A DNA stretch of 44,093 bases from DYIB01 sp049320945 (GTDB lineage: Bacteria; Pseudomonadota; Gammaproteobacteria; Burkholderiales; Rhodocyclaceae), in NCBI GenBank assembly GCA_049320945.1, contig JBMOQT010000318.1:1-44093 (forward strand). Direction: 5' to 3'. The notes beneath the pieces are model-generated. The model worked only from the letters and a program-made list of their open reading frames with translations. It made no database searches and was not told the DNA's origin. A program made the position numbers and the translations under genes. Position 1 is the stretch's first letter; every line of letters begins with the position of its first letter. This document shows positions 14,319-23,200 of this stretch, in pieces.

Positions 14319-17096
14319 CTAGGCGTGCCGCCGCGGCTCGCCGGCGCCGAACAGGTTGCTCGTGCAGCGGCTGCACAGCTCGGGATGCCGGGCGTCGCCG
14401 CCGACGTCCTCCCGGTAGTGCCAGCAGCGGGCGCATTTCTTGTGCGGGCTGGGCAGCGCCACGATTTTCTCCGCTTGGGCGGACGCGGCCCGGGCGAGCG
14501 TCGCTTTGGAGCAGATCAGCACGAAGCGCAGATCATCCTCCAGAGATGCCAGCAGTTCGTACTTGTCGTCCGCAGCGTGAATCTCCACTTCGGCCGCCAG
14601 GGACGAACCGATGCTGCCGGCCACACGCAATTCCTCCAGCACCTTCTGGACGTCGGAACGCACCGCCCGGATGCGCGCCCAGCGCGCCAGTAGTTCGCTT
14701 TCGCCCTGCTGCCCGGGCAAGGCATGCCAGGTGGCGAGCATCACGCTGTCCTCGGGATTCCTGGTCAACACCTGCCAGATCTCCTCGGCAGTGAAGCTCA
14801 GCACCGGTGCCATGAGCCGCGTCAGGGACTGTAGGATGTGGTACAGCACGGTCTGCGCTGCACGCCGCGGCTTGGAGTCGGCAGCGGTGGTATACAGGCG
14901 GTCCTTGAGGACGTCCAGGTAGAAAGCGCCCAGTTCCTCGGAGCAGAACGTCTGCAACTGCTGCACCACGCGGTGAAACTCGAAGCGCTCGTAGTCGGCC
15001 GTCACATCCTGCTGCAGCTTGCGCGTGAGAGCCAGGGCGTAGCGGTCGATTTCCAGCCATTCGCTAGCGGGAAGCGCATGCTGCGTTGGATCGAAATCCG
15101 CGGTGTTGGCCAGGAGAAAACGCAAAGTATTGCGGATGCGCCGATAGGCCTCCACCACGCGTTTTAGGATCTCGTCGGAGATGGACAGCTCACCCGAATA
15201 GTCAGTGGCCGCCACCCACAGGCGCAGAATCTCGGCGCCCAGGGTGTTGGATACCTGTTGCGGAGCGATGACGTTGCCCCGCGACTTGCTCATCTTGCGG
15301 CCCTGGCCATCCACCACGAAGCCATGGGTCAGCAGCGCCTTGTAGGGTGCGTGGCTGTCGATGGCGCAGGCGGCCAGGAGGGAGGAATGGAACCAGCCGC
15401 GGTGCTGGTCGGATCCTTCCAGGTAGAGATCGCAGGGGTAGGTGAGCCCTTCGCGCTGACGCAGCACGGTGTAGTGGGTGGTGCCGGAATCGAACCAGAC
15501 GTCAACGGTATCGTGCAGCTTCTGGTAGCGCGAAGAATCGATGCCCAGGTCGCTGTAGTGCAGGGCGAACCAGGCCTCGATGCCCCGCTCCTCCACTTTC
15601 CGGGCGACCTTCTCCAGGATCGCCGGCGTGTCCGGGTGCAGTTCCCCGGTTTCCTTGTCCACGAAGAAGGGCAGCGGAACGCCCCAGTTACGCTGGCGCG
15701 ACACGCACCAGTCCGGGCGGTTGGCGATCATCGCGTAGAGCCGGGCCTTGCCCCAGTCCGGGTAGAAGCGCGTTGCATCCACGGCCTGCAGGGCGATTTC
15801 GCGCAGGCTGCGCTCCTCCCCTTGGCGCTTGAGGTCCATGCCGATGAACCACTGGGTGGTGGCACGGAAGATGATGGGCGTCTTGTGGCGCCAGCAGTGG
15901 GGATAGCTGTGGGTCAGCTTCTCGTCGGCCAGCAGGGCGCCGCCCTCGCGCAGGATCTCGATGATGGCGGGATTGGCCTGCCACACGTTGCGCCCGCCCA
16001 CCAGCGGCGTGCTCGCCAGGAAGACGCCGTCGTCGCCCACCGGATTATTGATCGGCAAATGGTAGTGCATGCCCACCAGGTAGTCCTCCACGCCATGGGC
16101 CGGCGCGGTATGCACCAGGCCGGTGCCCGCGTCGAGGGTCACATGCATGCCGAGAATCATCGGCACCTGGCGGTCGTAGAACGGATGGCGCAACTTCAGG
16201 TGCTCGAGCTTGGTTCCCGGCGCCGTGCCGATCACTTCGCGCCTCGCTAGGCCGTAACGCTCCAGGCAGGCCTGGGCCAGGTCGTGGGCGAGAATGAGCA
16301 AGCCCTTCTCCGTGCGCACCAGGTCATAGCTGAACTCGGGATGGGCGCACACAGCCTCGTTGGCGGGAAGCGTCCAGGGTGTCGTAGTCCAGATCACGGC
16401 ATAGGCGCGGCCATCGACGGGTACGCCGAAAGCCTTGCCCAGCGCCCCGTTGTCCAGCACCGGGAAGGCGACGTCGATGGCATCCGACTTCTTGTCCTCG
16501 TACTCCACCTCGGCTTCGGCCAGGGCCGAACCGCAATCGATGCACCAGTTGACCGGCTTGAGGCCCTTGAACAGATAGCCGGCATCCAGGATCTTGCCCA
16601 GGGCGCGGATCTCGTCGGCCTCGGTCTTGAAGTTCATCGTGAGATAGGGATGGTCCCAGTCTCCCAGCACGCCCAAGCGGATGAAATCCCTTTTCTGCCG
16701 CTCCACCTGCTCTGCCGCATAGGCGCGGCACAGCTCGCGCGCCTGCTGGGCCGGCAGGTGCTTGCCGTACTGCTTCTCGATCTGGTGCTCGATGGGCAGG
16801 CCGTGGCAATCCCAGCCGGGCACGTAGGGAGCATCGAAGCCCGCCAGCGTCTTGGAGCGGACGATGATGTCCTTGAGAATTTTGTTGACCGCGTGGCCGA
16901 TATGGATATCGCCGTTGGCATAGGGAGGGCCGTCGTGGAGCACGAACTTGGGCCGGCCGGCGGCAACCTGGCGGATTTTCCGGTAGAGCTGGCGGCTCTG
17001 CCATTCGGCCACCCAGCCGGGCTCGCGCTTGGCGAGATCGCCTTTCATGGGGAAGGGCGTATCGGGAAGATTGAGGGTCTTGCGGTAATCAGCCAT
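14319..17096 (-). CDS. ileS: Isoleucyl-tRNA synthetase
   Basis: This cytoplasmic class I synthetase charges tRNA-Ile. It has 925 residues, the normal bacterial length. The HIGH motif is at 65-68 (GDIHIGHAVNKIL) and KMSKS at 601-605. The editing (CP1) domain lies between them. A C-terminal zinc site is formed by Cys888, Cys891, Cys908 and Cys911, typical of the proteobacterial type. It is the second gene of the ribF operon; 36 bases separate it from ribF and two bases from lspA. Nothing unusual was seen. Confidence 0.96.
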   Translation of the reverse strand: MADYRKTLNLPDTPFPMKGDLAKREPGWVAEWQSRQLYRKIRQVAAGRPKFVLHDGPPYANGDIHIGHAVNKILKDIIVRSKTLAGFDAPYVPGWDCHGLPIEHQIEKQYGKHLPAQQARELCRAYAAEQVERQKRDFIRLGVLGDWDHPYLTMNFKTEADEIRALGKILDAGYLFKGLKPVNWCIDCGSALAEAEVEYEDKKSDAIDVAFPVLDNGALGKAFGVPVDGRAYAVIWTTTPWTLPANEAVCAHPEFSYDLVRTEKGLLILAHDLAQACLERYGLARREVIGTAPGTKLEHLKLRHPFYDRQVPMILGMHVTLDAGTGLVHTAPAHGVEDYLVGMHYHLPINNPVGDDGVFLASTPLVGGRNVWQANPAIIEILREGGALLADEKLTHSYPHCWRHKTPIIFRATTQWFIGMDLKRQGEERSLREIALQAVDATRFYPDWGKARLYAMIANRPDWCVSRQRNWGVPLPFFVDKETGELHPDTPAILEKVARKVEERGIEAWFALHYSDLGIDSSRYQKLHDTVDVWFDSGTTHYTVLRQREGLTYPCDLYLEGSDQHRGWFHSSLLAACAIDSHAPYKALLTHGFVVDGQGRKMSKSRGNVIAPQQVSNTLGAEILRLWVAATDYSGELSISDEILKRVVEAYRRIRNTLRFLLANTADFDPTQHALPASEWLEIDRYALALTRKLQQDVTADYERFEFHRVVQQLQTFCSEELGAFYLDVLKDRLYTTAADSKPRRAAQTVLYHILQSLTRLMAPVLSFTAEEIWQVLTRNPEDSVMLATWHALPGQQGESELLARWARIRAVRSDVQKVLEELRVAGSIGSSLAAEVEIHAADDKYELLASLEDDLRFVLICSKATLARAASAQAEKIVALPSPHKKCARCWHYREDVGGDARHPELCSRCTSNLFGAGEPRRHA

Positions 17097-17132
17097 ATCC
17101 GTGCCTATGACGCCGTAATGGAGACAGCGCGC

Positions 17133-18071
17133 CTATGCCTTGGCTGCCTGCCCGTTGAAAAATGCTTGCGCCTCCTCCGCGTCGCGGGCGATTCTCGCCT
17201 TCAACGCGTCGAGGCCGTCGAACTTCATCTCGTCGCGGATCTTGTGCAGGAAGCGCACCTTCAGATGGGCGCCGTACAGTTCTCCGTCGAAGTCGAACAG
17301 ATGCACTTCCAGGCGCGCACGGCGGCTGCCGTCCACCGTCGGCCGGTAGCCCAGGTTCGCCACCCCCGGGCGCGGCTCGGCGCCAATACCGTCCACGTGC
17401 ACGGCGAACACCCCCGTGAGCGCCGGACGCGCCCGCCGCAGTTGCACGTTGGCCGTGGCGAACCCCAGCTGCCGCCCCAGTTTGGCGCCGTGCTCCACCC
17501 GTCCCGCGATGCTGTAATCGCGCCCGAGCAGGCGTGCTGCGTGGGCTAGGTCGCCTTCCTGCAGGGCGTCGCGCACCGCCGAACTGGACACCCGTTCGCC
17601 AGCCACGGTGATCGTCTCCATCGCCTCCAGGGTGAAGCGATGGGCCGCGCCGGCCACCCGCAGCATGGGAAAATCCCCTTCCCTGCCCTTGCCGAAGCGG
17701 AAATCGTCGCCGATGATCAAGTGCCGCACCGACAGGCCGCGCACCAGCACCTCGTCCACGAATTCCTGAGCCGACTGGGCGGCGAAGCGGGTATTGAAGC
17801 GGCATACGTAGGCGTGATCGACGCCGCAGCCCGCCAGCAGCATCAGCTTTTCCCGCAGACTGGTGAGTCGCGCCGGCGCCGACTCGGGCGCGAAATATTC
17901 CCGCGGGTGAGGCTCGAAAGTCAGCACCGCCGCAGGCAGCGCGACGCGGTGCGCGTAATCGGTGAGGCGGGCAAGCAGCGCCTGATGGCCGAGATGCACG
18001 CCATCGAAGTTGCCGATGGTGAGCACTGTGGACGTCGTCGCCTGCTTGGGAATAGCGCGAAAAACCAGCAT
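17133..18071 (-). CDS. ribF: Bifunctional riboflavin kinase / FAD synthetase RibF
   Basis: RibF phosphorylates riboflavin to FMN and adenylates FMN to FAD. The 312-residue protein begins with the nucleotidyltransferase domain, carrying GNFDGVHLGHQ (20-30) and later HLIIGDDFRFGKGREG. The C-terminal flavokinase domain contains the pattern GFATANV and ends with the conserved FLHKIRDEMKFDGLDALKARIARD. It heads the operon ribF-ileS-lspA-fkpB-ispH. A strong extended -10 promoter lies about 40 bases before the ATG. The RibF-type length and both domains are complete. Confidence 0.94.
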   Translation of the reverse strand: MLVFRAIPKQATTSTVLTIGNFDGVHLGHQALLARLTDYAHRVALPAAVLTFEPHPREYFAPESAPARLTSLREKLMLLAGCGVDHAYVCRFNTRFAAQSAQEFVDEVLVRGLSVRHLIIGDDFRFGKGREGDFPMLRVAGAAHRFTLEAMETITVAGERVSSSAVRDALQEGDLAHAARLLGRDYSIAGRVEHGAKLGRQLGFATANVQLRRARPALTGVFAVHVDGIGAEPRPGVANLGYRPTVDGSRRARLEVHLFDFDGELYGAHLKVRFLHKIRDEMKFDGLDALKARIARDAEEAQAFFNGQAAKA

Positions 18072-18107
18072 GAATCAGGCCCGGCCGGGGGGCGCCGAAA
18101 AATCAAA

Positions 18108-18116
18108 ATTATACCA
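18108..18116 (-). promoter_or_regulatory. Extended -10 promoter of the ribF operon
   Basis: The minus strand reads TGGTATAAT (18116 to 18108), a perfect -10 with the extended TGn element. No good -35 is present at 16-18 bases, as is allowed for extended -10 promoters. The predicted start near 18101 gives a 30-nt leader to the ribF ATG. No FMN riboswitch-like structure fits in so short a leader. Confidence 0.6.
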
Positions 18117-18161
18117 GCAGCGCCGGCAACCCCGCGCCAAAACAAGGGCCTGCGACAGGAC

Positions 18162-19505
18162 TTAGTCCAGGCGCGCGAGCTTGGACTTGGCCAAGGGCGG
18201 ATTCTTGGCCAGGTAGCGTTTGATGCCCTTGAGGATCGCCTCGGCCATCTTGTCCTGGTAGGCCTCGTCGTTGAGCCGCCGTTCTTCCTCCGGATTGCTG
18301 ATGAAGGCCGTTTCCACCAGGATCGAGGGAATGTCGGGCGCCTTGAGCACTGCGAAACCCGCCTGCTCCACCTGGGCCTTGTGCAAGGTGTTGATGTGGC
18401 CCAGTTCCCCCAGCACCGCCTTGGCCAGCTTGACGCTGTCATTGATGGTGGCGGTCTGGGACAGATCCAGGAGGGTGCGGGCGAGATAAGGGTCTTTCAC
18501 CCCTAGATTGACGCCGCCGATCAGGTCCGCCGCGTTCTCCCGCTGGGCCAGCCAGCGGGCCGCGGAACTGGAGGCGCCGCTCTCGGACAGGACGAACACG
18601 CTGGAGCCGCGCGCGTGGGGCTTGATGAAGGCATCGGCGTGGATGGAAACAAACAGGTCCGCCTGCACCCGCCGCGCCTTGGCCACGCGCTGGTGCAGGG
18701 GGATGAAGAAATCCCCGTCCCGGGTGAGCAGGGAACGCATGTTCGGCTCGGTATCGATTTTCGCCTTCAGGCGGCGCGCCACCGACAGGGTGACGTTCTT
18801 CTCGTAGCTGCCCCCCCGGCCGACGGCACCGGGATCCTCGCCGCCATGGCCGGGATCGAGGACGATGGTCACCAGGCGGGTGACGGCGGCCTTGTCCTCG
18901 TCGCCCTCGCCCTTGCCCTTCGCCTTCCTGTCCGCCGCGGACGGCCGGGGATCGTCGAGGGGCAGCTGCTGCTGGGGCAACTGGCCGGCGTTGGCTTTTT
19001 CCAGCAGGGCCATGAGGGGATCGACCGGCTGCGCCGGGTACAGGTCGAGCACCAGCCGGTTGCCATAGTCCCCTACGGGCAGGAGGGTGAACACTTCCGG
19101 CTTGACTTCGGCCTTCAGTTCCACCACCAGGCGCACCACCCCGGGTTTGAAGCGGCCGGCCCGAATCAGCTTGATATACGGATCGCCGGCGGAAATCTTG
19201 TTCGGCAGATTCTCCAGAACGCTGTTGAGCTCGACCCCCTCCAGGTCCACCACCAGGCGGTCGGGATTGCCGAGCAGGAAATGGGAGAAGGTAAGTGCTT
19301 GCTGATATTCCAGGGTGATGCGGGTGTACTCGGCGGCCGGCCACACCCGCACCGCCAGAATGCTGGCACTCCTGGCAAGACCGACCGGGCTGACCAACAG
19401 CGCCAGGGTGGCGCCGGCATACTTGAGGAAACCGCGGCGGCCGCCCAACGGATGCTCCACGCTCAGCAGCGGGCTTTGCGCAGCTCGCGCAGTCTTTCTA
19501 TACAT
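18162..19505 (-). CDS. amiC: N-acetylmuramoyl-L-alanine amidase (AmiC type)
   Basis: This periplasmic zinc amidase cuts the septal peptidoglycan peptide from muramic acid. With the start used here it has 447 residues. The N-terminus is a twin-arginine signal (GGRRGFLKYAGATLALLVS, Arg23-Arg24), an AMIN domain follows (about 48-160), then a low-complexity linker rich in Lys, Glu and Asp, and the Amidase_3 domain. Zinc ligands are visible as His220 (DPGHGG), Glu235 (SYEKN) and His289 (SIHADA), with the catalytic Glu in VETAFISNPEEE. A GTG at 19460, just after the tsaE stop, would also give a good Tat signal. The ATG at 19505 overlaps tsaE by 43 bases. Confidence 0.9.
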   Translation of the reverse strand: MYRKTARAAQSPLLSVEHPLGGRRGFLKYAGATLALLVSPVGLARSASILAVRVWPAAEYTRITLEYQQALTFSHFLLGNPDRLVVDLEGVELNSVLENLPNKISAGDPYIKLIRAGRFKPGVVRLVVELKAEVKPEVFTLLPVGDYGNRLVLDLYPAQPVDPLMALLEKANAGQLPQQQLPLDDPRPSAADRKAKGKGEGDEDKAAVTRLVTIVLDPGHGGEDPGAVGRGGSYEKNVTLSVARRLKAKIDTEPNMRSLLTRDGDFFIPLHQRVAKARRVQADLFVSIHADAFIKPHARGSSVFVLSESGASSSAARWLAQRENAADLIGGVNLGVKDPYLARTLLDLSQTATINDSVKLAKAVLGELGHINTLHKAQVEQAGFAVLKAPDIPSILVETAFISNPEEERRLNDEAYQDKMAEAILKGIKRYLAKNPPLAKSKLARLD

Positions 19506-19963
19506 GCCCGCCCCGCCCCAGTCGTGGCCTCCAGCTCCGCGACCCGGGCCGGGGGCTGCAGGCGCAGGCGGACTCGCAAGTCGGACGGGGCCAGATAAGG
19601 GGCCGCCCTCTCCGGCCACTCCACCAGGCACACGGCGCCACTGCCGAAATACTCGTCCAAGCCGGCATCGAGATATTCTTCCGGAGACTCGAATCGATAA
19701 AAATCAAAGTGATGCAAGTTTAAATTAGAAATAGCATAAAGTTCAACCAGAGTATAGGTAGGGCTTTTCACATTCCCGCCGAAACCCAGCCCGCGCAACA
19801 GGCCGCGCACCAGCGTAGTCTTTCCTGCGCCCAGATCCCCCACCAAGTAAATCACCAGCCCGGGCGCCAGGCACTGGGCCAGGTCCGCGCCCAACTGCAG
19901 GGTCGCCGCCTCGTCTGAGAGAGGATAAACGGGGCTTGGGCTATCATCGACGGCATGGGACAC
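19463..19963 (-). CDS. tsaE: tRNA threonylcarbamoyladenosine biosynthesis ATPase TsaE
   Basis: TsaE is the ATPase partner of TsaB-TsaD in forming t6A37 of tRNAs that read ANN codons. With a GTG start at 19963 it has 166 residues. It shows the Walker A motif GDLGAGKTTLVRGLLRGLG and the family stretch VKSPTYTLVELY, then HHFDFYRFESPEEY and CLVEWPE. The start is inferred from the expected length before YPLSDEAATLQLG; no ATG is available in frame nearby. The start codon lies inside the beginning of the divergent queG gene (nine shared bases). amiC follows with overlapping ends, the common tsaE-amiC order. Confidence 0.9.
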   Translation of the reverse strand: MSHAVDDSPSPVYPLSDEAATLQLGADLAQCLAPGLVIYLVGDLGAGKTTLVRGLLRGLGFGGNVKSPTYTLVELYAISNLNLHHFDFYRFESPEEYLDAGLDEYFGSGAVCLVEWPERAAPYLAPSDLRVRLRLQPPARVAELEATTGAGRACIERLRELRKARC

Positions 19964-21133
19964 GACGAATCCTCGCAGAACTGGGCGGCACTGGCCGAAC
20001 GCATCAAGGCCTGGGGCAAGGAACTGGGCTTCGACGCCGTCGGCATCGCCGGCACCGATTTGCGCCAAGGCGAACAGCGGCTCCAGGCGTGGCTTGCCAG
20101 GGGCATGCACGGCGAGATGGATTATATGGCAAGCCATGGCAGCAAACGGAGCCGGCCGGGGGAGCTGGTGCCGGGCACGCGCAGTGTCATCACGGTACGC
20201 ATGAACTACCTGCCCGAGGCGGCGGATGCCAGGCGCGTACTGGCGGACCGCTCGCGCGCCTACCTGTCGCGCTACGCCCTGGGGCGGGACTACCACAAGG
20301 TGCTGCGCAACCGCCTGCAGAAGCTGGCGGCGCGCATCGAGGCGGAAGCGGGACCCATGGGATACCGGGTATTTACCGATTCCGCCCCGGTGCTGGAGGC
20401 GGAACTGGCCGCCCAAAGCGGGCTGGGCTGGCGCGGCAAGCACACCCTGATCCTCAACCGGGAAGCGGGCTCGTTCTTCTTCCTCGGCGAGATCTACACC
20501 AGCCTGCCGCTGCCGCCCGATCGGCCGGCGGACAACCACTGCGGCACCTGCCGCGCCTGTCTCGACGTGTGCCCCACGGGCGCCATCGTCGCCGAGGGCG
20601 AGGTGGACGCCCGGCGCTGCATCTCCTATCTCACCATCGAGCTGAAGGGAGCGATCCCGGAGGAGCTACGCCCGCTCATCGGCAACCGCGTCTACGGCTG
20701 CGACGACTGCCAGCTTTTCTGTCCCTGGAACCGCTTCGCTCAGCGCAGCCGCGAGCCGGACTTTGCCGTGCGCCACGGCCTGGATGACCGCAGCCTGGTG
20801 GAGCTGTTCGCCTGGTCGGAAGAGGAGTTCTGCGTGCGGCTGGCCGGCAGCGCCATCTACCGCATCGGCTACGAGCGCTGGCTGCGCAATCTCGCCGTGG
20901 GCCTGGGCAATGCGCCCACTTCGGCCGAGGTGATCCAGGCGCTGCAGGCGCGCCGCGATCACCCTTCTGCCCTGGTGCGGGAACACGTGGCCTGGGCCTT
21001 GCAGCGGCACCTGGCAGGGCGTGGATCAGTAGGGACCGGTGGCGACCGGGCGGACCGGGTCGCTGCACCATTCGCTCCAGGAGCCCGGGTAGAGACGGGA
21101 ACCGGACAGGCCGGCGACTTCCATCGCCAGTAG
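19955..21133 (+). CDS. queG: Epoxyqueuosine reductase QueG
   Basis: QueG reduces epoxyqueuosine to queuosine in tRNA, using cobalamin and two iron-sulfur clusters. The 392-residue protein has the N-terminal cobalamin-binding catalytic domain, a first cluster motif CGTCRACLDVCP (Cys196, 199, 202, 206) and a second GCDDCQLFCPWN (Cys249, 252, 256), then HEAT-like helices ending near VREHVAWALQRHLA. Beyond that the frame continues for about 38 residues of low-complexity Gly/Ala/Arg sequence that is antisense to the end of sseA. That tail is unusual. The start codon region overlaps divergent tsaE. Confidence 0.92.
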   Translation: MGHDESSQNWAALAERIKAWGKELGFDAVGIAGTDLRQGEQRLQAWLARGMHGEMDYMASHGSKRSRPGELVPGTRSVITVRMNYLPEAADARRVLADRSRAYLSRYALGRDYHKVLRNRLQKLAARIEAEAGPMGYRVFTDSAPVLEAELAAQSGLGWRGKHTLILNREAGSFFFLGEIYTSLPLPPDRPADNHCGTCRACLDVCPTGAIVAEGEVDARRCISYLTIELKGAIPEELRPLIGNRVYGCDDCQLFCPWNRFAQRSREPDFAVRHGLDDRSLVELFAWSEEEFCVRLAGSAIYRIGYERWLRNLAVGLGNAPTSAEVIQALQARRDHPSALVREHVAWALQRHLAGRGSVGTGGDRADRVAAPFAPGARVETGTGQAGDFHRQ

Positions 21134-21871
21134 GTTGTGGCAGGCGGTCACGCCGGAGCCGCATTGATGCACCACCGTGTGGGGATCACGCGAGCCCAGC
21201 AGGCGCTCGAACTCCGCGCGCAGTTGCCCGGCGGGCTTGAAACGGGCGTCGCTGGCAAGGTTGTCGCGGAAGTAGCGGTTCACCGCGCCCGGAATATGGC
21301 CGCCCACCGGATCCAGGCTTTCGTTCTCGCCGCGGAAACGGTCCGGGCTGCGCGCATCCAGCACCAGCATATCCGGCGCGTGGAGATGGTCCAGCACGTA
21401 GGCGGCATCCACCCAATCCTGGCGCAACCTCACGCTCAACATGCCGCGCGGGTAGCGGGGCACTTCGGTCGTCAGGGGATACCCCTCCCCGCGCCAGGCC
21501 TGCAGCCCGCCGTCGAGCACCGCCACCTGGTCGTGACCCAGCCAGCGCAGCAGCCACCACAAACGCGCCGCAAACATGCCTCCGGCATCGTCGTAGGCCA
21601 CCACCTGGGCGTCGTCCCCGACGCCGCAGGACATGAGCTTCTCGGCCAGGCGTTGCGGATCGGGGAGGGGGTGGCGCCCGTTCTTGCCGGTCATAGGGCC
21701 TGAAAGGTCTTCGTCCAGATGGAGGTGCAACGCCCCTGGGATATGCCCGTCCCGATAGGCCTCGCGGCCGAATTCGGGTTGCACCAGATCGTGCCGGCAG
21801 TCGAACAGGCGCCAGCCGACGTCCCGATGCCGGGCCAGTTCAGAGGCACCGATCAGGGTGATCCAGGCCAT
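21026..21871 (-). CDS. sseA: 3-mercaptopyruvate / thiosulfate sulfurtransferase (rhodanese)
   Basis: This is a two-domain rhodanese of 281 residues. The N-terminal domain is the inactive one; the C-terminal domain has the active-site loop CGSGVTA with Cys237, which is the mercaptopyruvate-sulfurtransferase type rather than the classic CRKGVT loop. Other conserved stretches are LDARSPDRFRG and GHIPGAVNRYFRDNL. It would move sulfane sulfur from 3-mercaptopyruvate to cyanide or thiols. Its last 108 bases are antisense to the end of queG. The STAS-like gene ends two bases upstream, so both are probably cotranscribed. Confidence 0.9.
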   Translation of the reverse strand: MAWITLIGASELARHRDVGWRLFDCRHDLVQPEFGREAYRDGHIPGALHLHLDEDLSGPMTGKNGRHPLPDPQRLAEKLMSCGVGDDAQVVAYDDAGGMFAARLWWLLRWLGHDQVAVLDGGLQAWRGEGYPLTTEVPRYPRGMLSVRLRQDWVDAAYVLDHLHAPDMLVLDARSPDRFRGENESLDPVGGHIPGAVNRYFRDNLASDARFKPAGQLRAEFERLLGSRDPHTVVHQCGSGVTACHNLLAMEVAGLSGSRLYPGSWSEWCSDPVRPVATGPY

Positions 21872-21873
21872 GG

Positions 21874-22224
21874 CTATTCATCCGCCAGCAGCCACTCGCG
21901 CGCCGTCTGTTCCTCATCGAACACCCGCACTTCGGCGTCAACGAACATCTGCTGCAGCCAGGCACTCCAGGTCAGCCACTGGCTGCTGGTAAGGATGGCG
22001 ATCTTGCCGAAATCGTGGGCATGGGCGCGAGAAAAGCGCACATCCTCCCACGCCACGTCCAGGGTAAACCCGACCATCTGGCGCAGATCCACGAGCAGGT
22101 TCACCCTTTCCTCGAACTTGGCGCGGTAATTCACCAGTTCCTCGAATTCCTTATAGTCGGCAAGGGTGAATTCCCCATACACCGTTACGCTGACCAGGCC
22201 GCCCTGCAAATCCGTGACGATCAT
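21874..22224 (-). CDS. STAS/SpoIIAA-like small protein
   Basis: This is a 116-residue soluble protein. Alternating strands and helices, the middle motif VNLLVDLRQMVGFTLDVAWEDVRF and the ending FDEEQTAREWL resemble the SpoIIAA-like STAS family (single-domain proteins thought to bind lipids or act as switch proteins). No catalytic residues can be named. The ATG at 22224 is chosen for the GGGGGAGAGG element just upstream. It lies two bases before sseA and 52 bases after the EamA gene on the same strand. The function is unknown; the family call is from general pattern. Confidence 0.7.
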   Translation of the reverse strand: MIVTDLQGGLVSVTVYGEFTLADYKEFEELVNYRAKFEERVNLLVDLRQMVGFTLDVAWEDVRFSRAHAHDFGKIAILTSSQWLTWSAWLQQMFVDAEVRVFDEEQTAREWLLADE

Positions 22225-22276
22225 GAACCTCTCCCCCGAATGCCCACGGCTACTATAGCCGCGCCCCCGGCCGGCT

Positions 22277-23134
22277 TCAATCCTGTTCCGTCGGCTCGGC
22301 GCGCGACCAATAGCTGGCCAGGACGCCGCTGGCGACGATGAGGGCAACGGCAAGCAACGACGGCAGCGGTAGCGTTTCTCCCCAGAGCAGAACGCCGATG
22401 AGGCTGGAAAATACCACGGTGCTGTACGCCAGGCCGGCGGTGGCCAGCGTCTTGCCGTGCCGGTAGGCACGCGTCATGGCAAGCTGCGCCAGCGCGCCGA
22501 AGCCGCCCACCCCCAGCAGCAGCAGGGCACCTTCGCCATCCACGGCGCGGAAGCCGCCTGCGCCCAGCACCCACGCCAGCCCGCCTAGGGCCGACAGCAG
22601 CGAGAAATAGAACACCACCCGCCACTCGGGCTCCCCCAGGCCGCCCAACTGGCGCACGTTGTAGTAGGCCATTGCTGCGAACAGGCCGGAAGCGACGGCC
22701 ATGAGCCCGGCCAGGATCTGGCTCTGGGCGAAGCTCGGCCGCAGCAGCAGCGCCACGCCGACGAATCCCACCAGGACGGCGGCGACCAGCGCCGGCCGCA
22801 GCCGCTCCCGCGCCCAGGTGACGAGAATCACGGCCAGGAACAGGGGCGAGGTGTAATTGAGCGTCACCGCGGTGGCCAGCGGTAGCTTGCTGATGGCATA
22901 GAAATAAGCCACCAGCGAGAAAAAGCCGGACACGCCGCGCGCGCCGTGGGCACGCCAATGGACCGTGGCCAGCGGCAGGCGCCGGAACCGGATGAAGGCG
23001 TACAGCAGGACCAGGGACACGAAGCCACGATAGAACACCAGTTCCGCGGGACTGTAGCGCCCGGCGCCCAGCTTGACGCAGGCGCCCATCAAGGCGAACA
23101 GCAGGCTGGCGAGAACCATCCACAGGGAGTGCAT
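22277..23134 (-). CDS. EamA/DMT-family transporter
   Basis: This is a polytopic inner-membrane protein of 285 residues with ten predicted helices in two EamA repeats. It begins MHSLWMVLASLLFALMGACV; the segment LAYSTVVFSSLIGVLLWGE, typical of the second repeat, is near the end. Members of this drug/metabolite transporter superfamily export amino acids or small metabolites; the substrate is not predictable here. ATG 23134 is preferred because the frame upstream of it (to GTG 23197) is a Ser-rich, repeat-like stretch with no family resemblance. No regulator is adjacent. Confidence 0.85.
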   Translation of the reverse strand: MHSLWMVLASLLFALMGACVKLGAGRYSPAELVFYRGFVSLVLLYAFIRFRRLPLATVHWRAHGARGVSGFFSLVAYFYAISKLPLATAVTLNYTSPLFLAVILVTWARERLRPALVAAVLVGFVGVALLLRPSFAQSQILAGLMAVASGLFAAMAYYNVRQLGGLGEPEWRVVFYFSLLSALGGLAWVLGAGGFRAVDGEGALLLLGVGGFGALAQLAMTRAYRHGKTLATAGLAYSTVVFSSLIGVLLWGETLPLPSLLAVALIVASGVLASYWSRAEPTEQD

Positions 23135-23200
23135 CGCGCTCGACGATGACGAGATGACGGAAGGCGATCTCTCGACGCCTATTGCGTCACGCCCCACTCG

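Noticed and set aside
23135..23197. N-terminal extension of the EamA transporter from GTG 23197.
   Set aside because: The extra residues are Ser-rich and derive from a repeat-like intergenic stretch; family proteins begin at the first membrane helix, which ATG 23134 provides.
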